From Bovifimicola sp964595785 (lineage in GTDB: Bacteria > Bacillota > Clostridia > Lachnospirales > Lachnospiraceae): a stretch of 13,694 bases of DNA. The notes beneath the pieces were generated by a model, which was not told the DNA's origin, ran no database searches, and saw only the letters and a list, made by a program, of their open reading frames with translations. The stretch is taken from assembly GCA_964595785.1 (NCBI GenBank), contig CAZQRO010000058.1, positions 1 through 13,694 on the forward strand, written 5' to 3'. The position numbers and the translations under genes are program-made. Each line of letters starts with the position of its first letter. The first letter of the stretch is position 1. Below, in pieces: positions 1 through 7,671 of the stretch.

Positions 1-256
1 ATCCTCCTAAATGTCCTGAAGCCACCCATGTCTGTGGGTTCATAAGAATGGCACAATCAACACCAACATTATATGGATTCTCCTGTATGAATTTATCCCA
101 CCACGCCTTTTTTACATTGTTCTTAAGTTCAACACCGAGATTACCATAATCCCATGTATTAGCCAAACCACCATATATCTCTGAACCAGGATATACAAAT
201 CCTCTTGCTTTTGCTAATGCAACAATTTTATCCATCGTCTTTTCAGTATTGTTCAT
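1..256 (-). CDS. glyS: Glycyl-tRNA synthetase, alpha2 type, N-terminal part (runs off left edge)
   Basis: Only the first 85 codons are in the window. The translation begins MNNTEKTMDKIVALAKARGF and continues into a PGSEIYGG / TWDYGNLGVELKNN stretch that is highly characteristic of the N-terminal class II catalytic domain of single-chain (alpha2) bacterial/eukaryotic-type glycyl-tRNA synthetase; the visible part ends in NPQTWVASGHLGG. The enzyme charges tRNA-Gly with glycine in the cytoplasm. The ATG at 254-256 has a good GAGGA ribosome binding site just upstream (about 262-268). It lies 66 bp after a lipoprotein gene and closes the order era-recO-lipoprotein-glyS; era-recO-gly synthetase is a common Firmicutes arrangement. 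I see no T-box leader in the short upstream gap, so expression probably comes from upstream promoters, including the one at 994-1022. Confidence 0.95.
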   Translation of the reverse strand, partial: MNNTEKTMDKIVALAKARGFVYPGSEIYGGLANTWDYGNLGVELKNNVKKAWWDKFIQENPYNVGVDCAILMNPQTWVASGHLGG

Positions 257-322
257 ATTTTCCTCGTTTCTGCTATTGCCAGCTATATTATTTGTAATTG
301 TTCATAATTCCACTCTGAACCG

Positions 323-964
323 TTATGGTAACTTATAAATTATATAATTCTCTCTCTTATCTGTTGTTTTTGCCAGACCATCTTTAACCGTTACATTCTG
401 TCCTATTGAAATAATTTCGCCTGGAAATTTAATTGTAGTTCCTTCATTAGTATAAAACACCCCGACTCCTTTTTCATTCTGAATATCTTCAACAGTCATT
501 TCAGAAGAATCTTCTGTCTTAGTACATTTGCCTGAAAAATTATATCCTGCTGCCACTGCTTCTTCATATGTACCAATAAAGAGCTTTGTATTACGTGTAC
601 TGCTTACATAATTCTTACAATATGTTTCATAATCCTGATAGCAAGAAAACTTAAGTTTCAAAGTTGCTTTTTTACTTTTTACATTAAGAGATTCCTTTGT
701 GATTCCTTTTGTCTTATCTAATGCATATGTTTCATTAAATTCTTTAATCTCACTGTCAACTAATTTCTCCAATTCATCCTTGTCATAGTATTCCTCGTCA
801 AAATCATCTGTGTATGTTACTACAACACTATTATCTTCACCAACAGTTACTATTTCACTGTCCTTAGCCTTTGCCGATGATTTCTTAGATAACGAACAAC
901 CACACAGGCAAATTGCCATTGCAGTAATCATACATCCAAGAACTATCCCTTTTTTCTTTTTCAT
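323..964 (-). CDS. Putative lipoprotein of unknown function (213 aa)
   Basis: The start chosen is the ATG at 962-964 because GGAGG lies six bases before it. An ATG 12 bases further upstream contains that ribosome binding site and is unlikely to be used. The N-terminus is a lipoprotein signal: MKKKK, a hydrophobic stretch, then the lipobox LCGC with the lipidated cysteine at residue 23, followed by a Ser/Lys-rich linker. The mature part (about residues 45-210) is polar, has acidic runs (DDFDEEYYDKDELE) and an even pattern of short beta-like segments; I recognise no family. It should be anchored on the outer face of the membrane. The gene sits between recO and glyS and has its own likely promoter overlapping the end of recO. 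Its placement in a translation/repair operon does not suggest a function. Confidence 0.85.
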   Translation of the reverse strand: MKKKKGIVLGCMITAMAICLCGCSLSKKSSAKAKDSEIVTVGEDNSVVVTYTDDFDEEYYDKDELEKLVDSEIKEFNETYALDKTKGITKESLNVKSKKATLKLKFSCYQDYETYCKNYVSSTRNTKLFIGTYEEAVAAGYNFSGKCTKTEDSSEMTVEDIQNEKGVGVFYTNEGTTIKFPGEIISIGQNVTVKDGLAKTTDKRENYIIYKLP

Positions 965-993
965 GTCAGCCTCCATTCAAAAAAACTTACCAT

Positions 994-1022
994 ATTATAC
1001 CCCATTGAATAATTTATTTCAA
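994..1022 (-). promoter_or_regulatory. Probable sigma-A promoter for lipoprotein-glyS
   Basis: Reading leftwards, TTGAAA (1017-1022) and TATAAT (994-999) are separated by exactly 17 bases. The -35 box overlaps the last codons of recO and the spacer spans its stop codon. Transcription would start near 987, giving a leader of about 23 nt to the lipoprotein start. The match to consensus is excellent (11 of 12), but activity is inferred. Confidence 0.7.
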
Positions 1023-1754
1023 CAATGTATTAAGAATTTCCAATGATTTGAATTCTTTTTCTACATAAATTTTTAAATATCTTTTCATTATAAAACCAAT
1101 TTCATCTAAAATGTCTTTATTAACAACAAATGTATATAACTTTTCCACCTTTGAAGTAATGATATATTGCATTGTATAAATTGTTGATGTATTAATATGC
1201 ACAGCATCTCCGGTTTTTCCTATACAATTATCACATACCATGCCACCTCTTATCACACTGAAATATTCCGGTGACTTATTTTTACAACTTACACATTCAA
1301 ACATTTCCGGATATTCTCCGTTAATCACTAACATCTTAAGTTCAAATATATATCTAACTAATTCGCTTGGAATTTTCTCATTATTTAAAGCCCGTAGTGA
1401 CTGGTATATAAGTTTCAGTGTTTCTGTTCCGTCTATTCCTTCTTTTGTAAAATAATCTGCAAATTCGAGAAAATAACTTCCGTAACACATTGCTTCTATA
1501 TCATTAGAAATTTCCGTAAAATAATTATCAATATCAATTTTCTGCACATTATATGCTTCTTTGCCCTCATACAATGAAAATTCTCCAAAAGCAAATAGCC
1601 TCGCAGCAGACACAAGCATACTTTTCGGACGTCTTGCACCTCTTGCAAATGCAACTATTTTACCACGTTCTTTTGTAAGAATAACCAGCCGTTTGTCATA
1701 CTCACCTACATCTGAAGTTTTTATCACCATACCTGTTAATATCAGCGAATCCAT
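1014..1754 (-). CDS. recO: DNA repair protein RecO
   Basis: The 246-aa product has the RecO family layout. An N-terminal OB-fold begins MDSLILTGMVIKTSDVGEYD, followed by LVILTKERGKIVAFARGARRPKS, the conserved basic region of the DNA-binding domain. A helical middle follows, and a four-cysteine zinc site lies at C154, C157, C174 and C177 (CVSC...CDNC). RecO anneals single-stranded DNA and works with RecR to load RecA onto SSB-coated DNA in recombinational repair. Length is typical. The start at 1752-1754 is preceded by GGAG five bases upstream. It follows era after a 158-bp gap, an established neighbour order in Firmicutes, but the gap is unusually long and repetitive for these two genes. Confidence 0.95.
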   Translation of the reverse strand: MDSLILTGMVIKTSDVGEYDKRLVILTKERGKIVAFARGARRPKSMLVSAARLFAFGEFSLYEGKEAYNVQKIDIDNYFTEISNDIEAMCYGSYFLEFADYFTKEGIDGTETLKLIYQSLRALNNEKIPSELVRYIFELKMLVINGEYPEMFECVSCKNKSPEYFSVIRGGMVCDNCIGKTGDAVHINTSTIYTMQYIITSKVEKLYTFVVNKDILDEIGFIMKRYLKIYVEKEFKSLEILNTLLK

Positions 1755-1788
1755 CTCGACTCCATTTCATCTGATTCTTACTTTATTT

Positions 1789-1836
1789 AATTCTATATTT
1801 TTAATTCTATATAATTCTATATTTTTAATTCTATAT
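1789..1836. repeat. Short AT-rich tandem repeat between era and recO
   Basis: The decamer AATTCTATAT occurs four times on the + strand, at 1789-1798, 1803-1812, 1813-1822 and 1827-1836, giving spacings of 14, 10 and 14 bases. The rest of the 158-bp gap is low-complexity sequence, including a second near-repeat (TTAGTTAT at 1905-1912 and 1920-1927) that runs into the last codons of era. I see no gene in the gap and no convincing terminator. Read on the minus strand the repeats contain several TATAGAAT-like boxes, so a recO promoter is possible but not called. Confidence 0.7.
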
Positions 1837-1912
1837 CTGTTTCTATTCTTATGCTGTTTCTGGTTAGTTCATATCTGTTTATCTATTTATTGGTTATACA
1901 TTTTTTAGTTAT

Positions 1913-2854
1913 CTATTTCTTAGTTATTTCTTTCTTATCGTACCCAAAGTTCTTAAGCAGAAAATCACTGTCTCTCCATTCTTTTTTAACCTTGACCCAT
2001 AGTTTTAAGTTGACCTGTGTTTCTACAAGCTTCTCTATTTCATAACGGGCAGCACTTCCTATCTTCTTAAGCATTGCCCCGCCTTTACCGATAATGATAC
2101 CTTTGTGTGATTCTCTTTCACACACTATGGTGGCATCTATATCCACAATGCTTCCATCTTTTCGAAAATTCATTCTGTCTATGGCAACTGCTATACCATG
2201 TGGTATCTCCTCATCTAAACACTTAAGTGCCTTTTCTCTTATAAGTTCTGAGGCAATCTGGCGCATAGGCTGGTCTGTTACAGTATCTTCATCATAATAT
2301 GCCGGACCATATGGAAGATATTTATAAATCATCTCAATAACTGTATCCGTATTATCTCCCTTAAGTGCTGAAGCCGGAATAATCTCTGCAAAATCATATA
2401 CCTTTCTGTAAGTATCAATATACTTAAGTAATTCTTCCTTTTTAACAGTATCCGTTTTATTTATAATCAGAAAAACAGGAGTCTTTACATTTTTAAGCTG
2501 CTCAACTATATGTTTTTCTCCCGCACCTATGAAGCTAGATGGTTCTACAAGCCATAATATGACATCAACTTCTTTTAATGTTCTTTCAGCAACATTTACC
2601 ATATATTCGCCTAATTTATTCTTTGCCTTATGAATTCCAGGTGTATCTAAGAAAATTATCTGACCTTCCTCGCTTGTATATACAGTCTGAATTCTGTTTC
2701 TTGTGGTCTGTGGTTTATTAGAAGTTATGGCTATCTTCTGACCGATTATCTTATTCATTAACGTGGATTTTCCCACATTAGGACGACCGATAAGTGTTAC
2801 AAATCCTGATTTTATCTGTTTCTCATTGCTAAGTAAATCGTTTAACTCGTTCAT
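1913..2854 (-). CDS. era: GTPase Era
   Basis: The product is 313 aa. All GTP-binding motifs are present: G1 GRPNVGKS (23-30), the TT of switch I (50-51), G3 DTPG (70-73), G4 NKTD (132-135) and G5 SALKG (162-166). A C-terminal KH RNA-binding domain has GIIIGKGG (252-259). Era binds the 3' end of 16S rRNA and is needed for 30S subunit maturation. The ATG at 2852-2854 has AGAGG seven bases upstream; an out-of-frame ATG four bases earlier would give no product of this family. It starts only 13 bp after the M16C protease gene, so the two are very likely cotranscribed. The protein is slightly longer than the usual roughly 300 aa, with a short N-terminal extension and a Lys-rich tail (KKEITKK) encoded in the repetitive DNA next to recO. 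Confidence 0.97.
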   Translation of the reverse strand: MNELNDLLSNEKQIKSGFVTLIGRPNVGKSTLMNKIIGQKIAITSNKPQTTRNRIQTVYTSEEGQIIFLDTPGIHKAKNKLGEYMVNVAERTLKEVDVILWLVEPSSFIGAGEKHIVEQLKNVKTPVFLIINKTDTVKKEELLKYIDTYRKVYDFAEIIPASALKGDNTDTVIEMIYKYLPYGPAYYDEDTVTDQPMRQIASELIREKALKCLDEEIPHGIAVAIDRMNFRKDGSIVDIDATIVCERESHKGIIIGKGGAMLKKIGSAARYEIEKLVETQVNLKLWVKVKKEWRDSDFLLKNFGYDKKEITKK

Positions 2855-2867
2855 TCATTTTCCTCTC

Positions 2868-5804
2868 TTATTCAAACAGGTTCACTGTATTTTTAAATAA
2901 TTCCTTATCTTTCTCAATATTTCCTTCGTTACCAACGACGCAAATGCTGTTATCTTCTAATACGGCTGCCACCAGATTTGCAAAACTTCTTATTTTGTCC
3001 TGAGTAATGTTTAGAACCTGCATTCTCTCTTTCTTAAGGTTAGAGATTCGTTCACCGTTAAAATATGCCGCCATCGAACGCCCACCCTTAGACATTGCCG
3101 TAAGCGGTGTATCCATTCCGCTTATAGTTCCGATAATATATTTTGTCATATTTCTTTCATCTGTATCAAATGTCCTTATATATTCAGGAACATTATCAAA
3201 CACTTCATTTGTCTTCATCAGCTTTGGGTCTCTGTAAGAAGAAAAGTATGACTCACCAGACTTGCTGAACATACAGTTACAGCCGTATGCTCCACCCTTT
3301 TCTCTTATATTTTTCCACAGATATTCGCTATTAAGTATAGTTTTTAAAACTCGCAGACCTGCATCATATTCAAAGCCTTTTCTTACAAAATTACCTGTTC
3401 GTGTAACATACTGAACCTGTGCAGACGTCTTAAAACCTTCATTCTTCTTACTAATAATAATATCTGACTTCTCCCCTGCAAATATGTCCTTATGCTTATC
3501 ATTTTCAGATAAATTGCTGATAAGTTTATGAACGCTTTCTTCAAGATATTTATAACCTTCATCATTAGCAGTATAACTGATTACAAGGTTATCCTTTCTG
3601 AGAACATATTTGACAAGTTCATTAAGTTTGCTGACGAGTTCTTCCTTCTTCTCATCAAATCTGCTTTCCATTTCTTCAATAAATTTATAATTCGATATTC
3701 CCTTTAATTTTTCTGTAACTGCACTAACCTTAGAAATATATGAAAGATTTCTAAGTACGGCGGCTGCATCTGATGACCTCATAAAACTTCCCTGCAGATT
3801 AGATTTTCCCTCACATATTATTTCGTAAAGTCTCTTTGTGTCACCCAGTTTGGTTTTAAATGCAATCTCATTAATAAGTTCAATTGCTTTTGCAATTTTA
3901 TCAAAAAATACTTTTGCCTTAACTTCAAATTTAATATTGTATTTATCAGGATTATCAACATTTCTATAAACATTTATCTCCTGATAAATGCCCCCTGTAT
4001 GAATTCCGATTTCATTGCTAAGGTCTGTATATGAGTATTTCTCTGTATCCATATATCCTAATGAACCTTTCAAAACCACCAGATATGGAAGCAGTTCAAA
4101 TGGAATATCACTCACATCGAAGCACAGACTTAAATATCCTATTCCATTTGTAAATATATCATGTCGTACCACCGTCACACCATCTGTCTTTGTAACTGTA
4201 TTATCAAACGGCTCTACTTCTTTAGACAAATCTTCTCGCTTAAGTACAGGAATTGTATCTAATTCTTCTGCTGTAGACGGAGTTTCATGATATCTATTCA
4301 GTTTATGTGTCTTCTCTATTAATTCTGCTATATCCTCATTCGACATTTCTGATTTAATCTTTGCTAATTTTACCTTTAATTCTTCGTCTTTCTTAGTCGT
4401 AAGTCCCTTTTCGGGAACAAGAACCACAAGTGACGAATGTTTATTATCGAGAAAATATTTCTGTATCAACTGTTCAAAATAGTCTGTATCTATCATCTTA
4501 CGCATCTTCGCAAACTGCTCATTCTGTTCTAAATGTCTGAAAGGGTCTGAATCCTCATAAAGCCAGCTGTCAAATATCTGAAAACTAAACATAAGTCCCT
4601 TAGGATATGAGCCAAAATCATTTTCCCTGTATTGGAATTCGAATACATTGAGTGCCGCAAGAAGAGAGGACTTGTCTATTCCGTTTTTAACAAGTTTCTC
4701 AAGTTCTCCCCTTATAGTTGCCACGAATTCATCTTTGTCCTCTTCATTGGCATTCTTTGCCGTAAAGTTAAAATAAGGCTGTAATATATAATTATTAAAT
4801 CTTCCTGATATGTCTTTCCCTATTCCTTTTTCTAAAAGTGCTTTTTTAATCGGTGCTCCCGGCATTGAGATTATGGCATATTCAATTACCTGTAACGCCA
4901 AATATAATTCCTTATCTAAAATATCTCCCGTTACAAAATTATAAGAAAAATATGTGTTATCTTTTTCACTTTCACCCTCTGAAATTGAATATGTTTCTCT
5001 TACTTCATTCATTTCTTCAAATGATTTCTGATATTTTATCTCCGAATCAACTTTAATATTTTCAAATTCACTAAGATATCTGTCATCAAGCCATCTCAAG
5101 GTTTCTTCCATGTTCATATCCCCATAAATATATATATAACTATTAGATGGATGATAATATTTCCTATGAAAATCCAGGAACTTCTCATATGTCAGTTCCG
5201 GAATATAATCAGGATTCCCGCCGGATTCCACACCATAACAAGTATCCGGATACAGTGATTCTGCAATCACTCTCTCTATAACATCATCAGGTGAAGAAAA
5301 TGCTCCTTTCATCTCATTATACACTACCCCATTATAGGTAAGTTCTCCATCTTCGCTTTCAAGACTGTATGTTACACCTTCCTGACAGAAAATCTCTTCT
5401 CTCTTATATACATTAGGGTGAAATACCGAATCTAAATATACGTCCATCAGGTTATGAAAATCCTTGTCATTAGTACTAGCCACGGGATAAATAGTCTTGT
5501 CCGGATAAGTCATGGCATTAAGAAAAGTATTTAATGACCCCTTTACTAATTCCATAAAAGGGTCTTTAACAGGAAATTTCTCCGAACCACATAAAACACT
5601 ATGTTCCATGATATGTGCTACACCTGTATCATCAGACGGCGGTGTTCGAAAACCTATAGAAAATGTTTTATTATTATCATCATTTTCTATTAAAATCACT
5701 CTTGCTCCTGATTTATCATGTCTTAATACATATCCCATAGAATCTATATCTTTAAGTTCTTTCTTTTCCTGTAATGTATAATTTCTAATATTTGAAATAT
5801 TCAT
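2868..5804 (-). CDS. M16C zinc metalloprotease, presequence-protease (PreP) type
   Basis: The 978-aa length matches the one-chain, two-half clamshell proteases of family M16C (presequence protease, yeast Cym1). The inverted zinc motif HIMEH is at residues 64-68, with H64 and H68 as ligands and E67 as catalytic base. The third ligand is E164 in the NEMKGAFSS segment, about 96 residues later as in known PreP proteins. The conserved GGAYG segment that helps bind substrate in the C-terminal half is near residue 837. Such enzymes degrade unfolded peptides of up to a few tens of residues; with no signal peptide this one should be cytoplasmic. The start at 5802-5804 has AGGA five bases upstream. It is the first gene of the protease-era-recO transcription unit, behind two promoters and a structured leader. 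Confidence 0.93.
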   Translation of the reverse strand: MNISNIRNYTLQEKKELKDIDSMGYVLRHDKSGARVILIENDDNNKTFSIGFRTPPSDDTGVAHIMEHSVLCGSEKFPVKDPFMELVKGSLNTFLNAMTYPDKTIYPVASTNDKDFHNLMDVYLDSVFHPNVYKREEIFCQEGVTYSLESEDGELTYNGVVYNEMKGAFSSPDDVIERVIAESLYPDTCYGVESGGNPDYIPELTYEKFLDFHRKYYHPSNSYIYIYGDMNMEETLRWLDDRYLSEFENIKVDSEIKYQKSFEEMNEVRETYSISEGESEKDNTYFSYNFVTGDILDKELYLALQVIEYAIISMPGAPIKKALLEKGIGKDISGRFNNYILQPYFNFTAKNANEEDKDEFVATIRGELEKLVKNGIDKSSLLAALNVFEFQYRENDFGSYPKGLMFSFQIFDSWLYEDSDPFRHLEQNEQFAKMRKMIDTDYFEQLIQKYFLDNKHSSLVVLVPEKGLTTKKDEELKVKLAKIKSEMSNEDIAELIEKTHKLNRYHETPSTAEELDTIPVLKREDLSKEVEPFDNTVTKTDGVTVVRHDIFTNGIGYLSLCFDVSDIPFELLPYLVVLKGSLGYMDTEKYSYTDLSNEIGIHTGGIYQEINVYRNVDNPDKYNIKFEVKAKVFFDKIAKAIELINEIAFKTKLGDTKRLYEIICEGKSNLQGSFMRSSDAAAVLRNLSYISKVSAVTEKLKGISNYKFIEEMESRFDEKKEELVSKLNELVKYVLRKDNLVISYTANDEGYKYLEESVHKLISNLSENDKHKDIFAGEKSDIIISKKNEGFKTSAQVQYVTRTGNFVRKGFEYDAGLRVLKTILNSEYLWKNIREKGGAYGCNCMFSKSGESYFSSYRDPKLMKTNEVFDNVPEYIRTFDTDERNMTKYIIGTISGMDTPLTAMSKGGRSMAAYFNGERISNLKKERMQVLNITQDKIRSFANLVAAVLEDNSICVVGNEGNIEKDKELFKNTVNLFE

Positions 5805-5844
5805 TCTAATCCTTTCATGCCGAAGCTGTTTTTTGCGAAGGCAC

Positions 5845-5882
5845 TGCCATGAGAAATCCGCAAAAGCAATTTCTCATGTGCA
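5845..5882 (-). other. Leader hairpin 1
   Basis: A perfect 10-bp inverted repeat, CATGAGAAAT (5848-5857) and ATTTCTCATG (5869-5878). It extends by TGC/GCA to 13 pairs with one bulged base. It is the third hairpin met by RNA polymerase in the inferred leader of the M16C protease operon and the closest to its start codon. No U-run follows on the transcribed strand, so it does not look like a terminator. Confidence 0.75.
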
Positions 5883-5887
5883 ATTTC

Positions 5888-5911
5888 AAGTTTGTGCTTC
5901 GTCACAAACTT
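5888..5911 (-). other. Leader hairpin 2
   Basis: A perfect 9-bp inverted repeat, AAGTTTGTG (5888-5896) and CACAAACTT (5903-5911), with a six-base loop. In the leader RNA the loop reads ACGAAG. Its CGAAG, plus the next base, is complementary to GCUUCG just before the protease ribosome binding site (5821-5826). No U-run follows. Confidence 0.75.
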
Positions 5912-5913
5912 AT

Positions 5914-5949
5914 GTGTGAAAAATATGCTATCAAGCATATTTTTCACAC
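5914..5949 (-). other. Leader hairpin 3
   Basis: A perfect 16-bp inverted repeat, GTGTGAAAAATATGCT (5914-5929) and its complement (5934-5949), around a four-base loop. It is the strongest of three hairpins packed into 105 bases and the first transcribed. A terminator would need a U-run below 5914 on the transcribed strand and there is none. The triplet may be a leader regulatory structure or a dispersed palindromic repeat. Confidence 0.8.
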
Positions 5950-6068
5950 TATCCTCCATATCGTATAATTTACTATTATGATTAGTCTTTCAAATGCATT
6001 CTCTCATATTATTCTAAGTAATGTTTCTGATTCCTTAATCTTATTAGTATATAACATATATGTTGGCA

Positions 6069-6099
6069 ATTATACCATATTATTACAGAAAAATGTAAA
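6069..6099 (-). promoter_or_regulatory. Probable promoter P2 of the protease-era operon
   Basis: Reading leftwards, an extended -10 TGGTATAAT (6069-6077) is preceded by TTTACA at 6094-6099 with a 19-base spacer, or TTACAT with 18. The TGn extension compensates for the long spacer. The start would be near 6062, inside the palindrome AACATATATGTT (6053-6064), giving a leader of about 258 nt that contains all three hairpins. The rest of the gene-free stretch between 5950 and 6068 shows nothing else I can name. Confidence 0.6.
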
Positions 6100-6113
6100 G
6101 TTTTAAAAAAGTT

Positions 6114-6142
6114 AATATACTGATTTCTGTATCTCCTGTCAA
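6114..6142 (-). promoter_or_regulatory. Probable promoter P1 of the protease-era operon
   Basis: A perfect -35 TTGACA (6137-6142) and TATATT (6114-6119) are separated by 17 bases on the minus strand. Transcription would start near 6107. It lies 30-60 bases after the stop codon of the carrier-protein gene, where no terminator is visible, so upstream transcripts may also read through into the protease operon. Confidence 0.7.
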
Positions 6143-6171
6143 AGACTTCTTTTTTACTTCCTTCTCACTTT

Positions 6172-6429
6172 TCACATATTTTCAGTTGTATCTCGTATAA
6201 TGCCACACACACATTTAATGATATCCCCAACTGTTCTTGCTTTACTAATCTCCACGATATAGTCATCTAAATCAATATCATACTGACTTTCCAAATCAAT
6301 TATTATATTCATAAGTGCCAGTGAATCCAATCCATTCTCTTTGCTTATTTCACTCTCTATGGTTAAGTGTTTCTCTGTTTCCTTATCCACTACATTTTCT
6401 TCGCATATCTTAAGTATTTCTTCTTCCAT
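6172..6429 (-). CDS. Acyl carrier protein (aminoacyl-carrier type), 85 aa
   Basis: A small acidic helical protein with the phosphopantetheine attachment motif GLDSLALM (residues 33-40); S36 is the expected attachment serine. Length is typical for a free-standing carrier protein. The ATG at 6427-6429 is chosen because GGAGG lies five or six bases before it; the frame stays open upstream to a TTG that has no ribosome binding site. The gene lies 81 bp after an amino acid:[carrier protein] ligase gene and is almost certainly its partner, carrying an amino acid as a thioester. The helix II/III sequence (IDLESQYDIDLDDY) departs from fatty-acid AcpP, and no fatty-acid genes are nearby, which favours a dedicated role over lipid synthesis. 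No phosphopantetheinyl transferase is in view. Confidence 0.9.
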   Translation of the reverse strand: MEEEILKICEENVVDKETEKHLTIESEISKENGLDSLALMNIIIDLESQYDIDLDDYIVEISKARTVGDIIKCVCGIIRDTTENM

Positions 6430-6510
6430 TTTTTCCTCCGTGTCAATTTTTAACAATTATATTTCTGCTTAATAATAAACTTCCAATTTCGATATTCCGC
6501 TTCTAATATC

Positions 6511-7653
6511 TTATTCTATGTATTCTTTCATGAATTTTCTAACACATATTGGCCATTCTTCCGCCTTTGTTCCATACTGTCTCAAGAATGCAAGTACCCA
6601 TCTCTCTATTCCATAACCTACACATCCTGTTACAGTATCGCTTATATCTTCAATACTGATATTAAATGGCTTGGTAAATGCATTTCCGTGGCGGTTAAAT
6701 GATGCCGATGATAACTTTTCATCTTCACTGCAATTTAATCTCACTTCATACTTTGCCTTATTACTAAGCTGTATTAACTTAAATCGCTGCATCTGCGGAA
6801 TAACAAACGGATCACATGCACTTTCTATACCACCAACTAATTGTAATTCCTGCATCAGCCTGCTTGTCTTATCAATCATACTGTTAAGTGAACTGCTTAC
6901 ATAATCATCATTTCCAATGAATACCACTTCCCTCACATGATAGTCTCTTAATCTCCCATATTCACGCCACGAGAATCTTCCTTCATTTCGAAACACATTC
7001 TGTAAAAGTGTTATTGCTATATTTTTTTCAAGGACAGCATTTCTATATCGCTCGTATACATGAAAACAAGCTGACGGAGATAATACAAACTTTGATATTT
7101 CCATTGTTTCTTCAACATTATTTGCCTTAGAAATTCTCTCAAGACACTCCATATCCTCATCTACATCACCAACCATCATACTGTACTGCGGTGACGTTCT
7201 AAGATATCCTGTATTTCTTAATGTATCTCTCGGAAGAAGAACAGGATACTTTTCTTCTTCTGCCGATAACTCCAATGCAAATTTTTTGAAAATACAATCA
7301 AAATAATCAAATAATCTGGCAGCATTTCCACTAAATGCAATTATTCCGTTATCGAAACTTATAACCTCTCCACTGCACAGTATGTCAGCCTCATCATAAA
7401 ACGTCCTGTCCTTACTGCCGGATTCATACATGATTTCTTTTTCTTCCGAATCAGAAGTTACAAACCTGTTCATTGTGTCCGCTATTCTGCCTCTTAATTC
7501 TTCCTCCCCAATCAAATCCCTATAGGATATGCTTAACTTATTACTTTCAAATGAATAGCCTACTATTGTTTTTGAAATAAATGATATCTGCTTAATAAAA
7601 TCACTGCGTTTTAATTTATCCGGTATATCAACATATATTTTATGTATATTCAT
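6511..7653 (-). CDS. Amino acid:[carrier protein] ligase (class II seryl-tRNA-synthetase-like)
   Basis: The 380-aa protein has the catalytic core of the SerRS-like carrier-protein ligases described in Bradyrhizobium. It has SPSACFHVY (192-200), a motif 2 region FRNEGRFSWREYGRLRDYHV (221-240), and motif 3 GCVGYGIERWVLAFL (343-357) with the class II arginine R351. Predicted zinc ligands are C196, E242 and C344; their spacing (46 and 102) matches C131/E176/C279 of the Bradyrhizobium enzyme as I remember it. No tRNA-binding coiled coil is present. An extra N-terminal segment of about 125 residues is of unknown fold. Such enzymes adenylate a small amino acid and transfer it to a phosphopantetheine arm. 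The substrate cannot be read from sequence. The ATG at 7651-7653 has AAAGGGG 11 bases upstream, and the gene begins 18 bp after the BtrH-like gene. Confidence 0.85.
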   Translation of the reverse strand: MNIHKIYVDIPDKLKRSDFIKQISFISKTIVGYSFESNKLSISYRDLIGEEELRGRIADTMNRFVTSDSEEKEIMYESGSKDRTFYDEADILCSGEVISFDNGIIAFSGNAARLFDYFDCIFKKFALELSAEEEKYPVLLPRDTLRNTGYLRTSPQYSMMVGDVDEDMECLERISKANNVEETMEISKFVLSPSACFHVYERYRNAVLEKNIAITLLQNVFRNEGRFSWREYGRLRDYHVREVVFIGNDDYVSSSLNSMIDKTSRLMQELQLVGGIESACDPFVIPQMQRFKLIQLSNKAKYEVRLNCSEDEKLSSASFNRHGNAFTKPFNISIEDISDTVTGCVGYGIERWVLAFLRQYGTKAEEWPICVRKFMKEYIE

Positions 7654-7671
7654 ATTATGCTTTTCCCCTTT

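Noticed and set aside
257..322. T-box leader before glyS
   Set aside because: Only 66 bp separate the two genes, with no specifier stem, T-box sequence or terminator hairpin.
5845..5949. Intrinsic terminator for the carrier-protein gene cluster
   Set aside because: Strong stems but no U-run after any of them on the transcribed strand, and both promoters lie upstream so the hairpins would be inside the leader of the next operon.
6172..6429. Fatty-acid synthesis AcpP
   Set aside because: No fab or pls genes nearby, divergent helix II, and the gene directly follows a carrier-protein aminoacylating ligase.
6511..7653. A genuine seryl-tRNA synthetase
   Set aside because: It lacks the N-terminal tRNA-binding coiled coil and has the SACFHVY and zinc-ligand pattern of carrier-protein ligases.
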